Positions 63,171-64,000 of a DNA stretch of 64,000 nucleotides are shown in pieces. Origin of the DNA: UBA830 sp002295635 (GTDB lineage Bacteria; Pseudomonadota; Alphaproteobacteria; MPNO01; UBA830). The stretch spans positions 124,001-188,000 of the forward strand of contig DBHK01000027.1 of assembly GCA_002295635.1 (NCBI GenBank). Reading direction: 5' to 3'. The notes beneath the pieces are model-generated. The model saw only the letters and a program-made list of their open reading frames with translations, did not search any database and was not told the DNA's origin. The first letter of the stretch is position 1; each line of letters opens with the position of its first letter. The position numbers were made by a program, and so were the translations under genes.

Positions 63171-63798
63171 TGATGGTTTGCGCATTGGCCGAGATCACAT
63201 TATGAGCGCGTTCGAAGGTCCCGGAATCGATCCACCGTCACTGGATAACCGAGGTGACGGCTACGGCTGGATTTCCCAGGAACGAGAATCGTTCCCGCAG
63301 AATATCACTCCCGCCGCGATTTTAGTTCCGCTTATTGACCGACATGACGGAATAACCATCCTTTTAACAGAGCGTCCCAGCCACCTCAAAAGTCATCCGG
63401 GGCAGGTTTCGTTCCCGGGCGGCAAATGCGAACCGGATGATCAAACCGCCGAAGATACCGCTCTGCGCGAAACCAAGGAAGAAATCGGCCTAGAGCCCGA
63501 ACAAATCGATCTGGTTGGCCGGCTAGGTCAGCGAACCACGGGTAGCGGTTTCAAGGTTACGCCTGTTGTTGGCCTTATCCGGCCACCATTTGAGACGTTT
63601 CCAAACCCCGGCGAAGTCGAGACAGTCTTCGAGGTGCCGCTGAGTTTTGTCCTTGACCCTGAAAATCAGAAAACTGAAACCCGATATATCCGAGGTGTAG
63701 ATCACCAATTCTACGTTCTCCCCTTTGAAAACTTCTATATCTGGGGTTTAACGGCGCGTCTGCTTATTGCGTTGAAAGACACCTTGGAGGTTACATGA
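63163..63798 (+). CDS. NUDIX hydrolase (CoA pyrophosphatase-like)
   Basis: 211 residues from the ATG at 63163, which overlaps the DUF1285 stop. The NUDIX box GGKCEPDDQTAEDTALRETKEEIG is seen in two parts, with REtkEEIG intact; PSHLKSHPGQVSFPGG just before it is the CoA pyrophosphatase hallmark. It would hydrolyse CoA or related dinucleotides. The stop overlaps the next ATG (ATGA). Confidence 0.9.
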   Translation: MPNDGLRIGRDHIMSAFEGPGIDPPSLDNRGDGYGWISQERESFPQNITPAAILVPLIDRHDGITILLTERPSHLKSHPGQVSFPGGKCEPDDQTAEDTALRETKEEIGLEPEQIDLVGRLGQRTTGSGFKVTPVVGLIRPPFETFPNPGEVETVFEVPLSFVLDPENQKTETRYIRGVDHQFYVLPFENFYIWGLTARLLIALKDTLEVT

Positions 63799-64000
63799 TC
63801 CGGCTATTGCTGTTGACACTTATACCACTGATTCTGCCATTCGCTGCTTGGTACGCATGGGATGTATTCGGGGAGAAGCCGGTGATCGATCCTGTTACGG
63901 GTGAACAGGAGCCGCCTAAGTTAAAATCTGCGCCACTGAAAATGCTATTCTTTATCGGGACAGTCCTGTCAATGCTCACGTTAGGTGCATTTCTTCTTTT
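63795..64000 (+). CDS. DUF6111-like membrane protein (cut by window edge)
   Basis: The first 68 residues are visible: a hydrophobic N-terminal segment (IRLLLLTLIPLILPF), a linker with EKPVIDPVTGEQEPP, and a second segment beginning KMLFFIGTVL. The layout and its place after a NUDIX gene match DUF6111 proteins of Rhodospirillales, which have two membrane segments. Coupled to the NUDIX gene by ATGA. The 3' end is outside the window. Confidence 0.6.
   Translation, partial: MIRLLLLTLIPLILPFAAWYAWDVFGEKPVIDPVTGEQEPPKLKSAPLKMLFFIGTVLSMLTLGAFLL

Overview
The window looks like a chromosomal segment of an alphaproteobacterium of the Rhodospirillales type. The support is the gene set and order: class I lysyl-tRNA synthetase, Coq7, SufE, PhaR, tlpA / argH-lptM-lysA, ftsE-ftsX-ydcF-plsC, a chorismate mutase-hisC-tyrA operon facing a DUF2125 gene, metX-metW, gloB, and a DUF1285-NUDIX-DUF6111 string. 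These are mostly housekeeping neighbourhoods, broken up by catabolic and accessory cassettes. No phage, insertion sequence, CRISPR array or rRNA was seen. One tRNA gene, tRNA-Leu(CAA), is present.

Layout. 1-1968: DUF1800/DUF1501 pair (Tat-exported partner proteins, the first cut by the window edge). 1978-4977 (minus): M20 amidohydrolase, Coq7 (ubiquinone), DsbB, YqaA-type membrane protein. 5098-6883: acyl-CoA-dehydrogenase-fold monooxygenase, a small membrane protein and tRNA-Leu. 6926-8700 (minus): TauD-like dioxygenase and SDR. 8805-15044 (plus): a 24-codon leader-like ORF, MetY and an alpha/beta hydrolase, then a bicupin, a GMC oxidoreductase and a cytochrome P450. 15109-20805: LysK, a SufE-aminotransferase-methyltransferase operon, PyrD and a TlpA-like thioredoxin. 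20804-28078: argH, lptM, lysA, hpt, DUF3426, ftsEX, ydcF, plsC. 28290-34652: B12-dependent ribonucleotide reductase, two tandem fumarylacetoacetase-family hydrolases, two tandem EamA transporters. 34762-43025: DUF2125, aromatic amino acid operon, metXW, methyltransferase, gloB, glutathione-transferase-like protein. 43052-47763: NTF2-FMO fusion, phaA and phaR. 47961-56495: malate synthase G, an oxalate-CoA-ligase-like enzyme, PanE-like reductase, alpha/beta hydrolase, MBL hydrolase, two hot-dog proteins, an orphan TRAP binding protein. 56563-61546 (minus): a TetR-led, phenylacetyl-CoA-epoxidase-like operon with PaaD split into two genes, no PaaE, and a nitroreductase plus enoyl-CoA hydratase downstream. 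61675-64000: two small membrane ORFs and the DUF1285-NUDIX-DUF6111 operon (last gene cut by the edge).

How they work together. Methionine (MetX, MetW, MetY), lysine (LysA), arginine (ArgH), phenylalanine/tyrosine (chorismate mutase, HisC, TyrA) and pyrimidine (PyrD) synthesis are represented. The carbon-storage genes phaA and phaR diverge around a gap with three sites resembling the CTGC-N3-GCAG PhaR box. The right-hand third is catabolic. The most unusual system is the Paa-like operon: paaA, paaD N-domain, paaB, paaC, then a free-standing PaaD zinc ribbon, without the reductase gene. All calls come from reading the sequence and translations; no database search was run.
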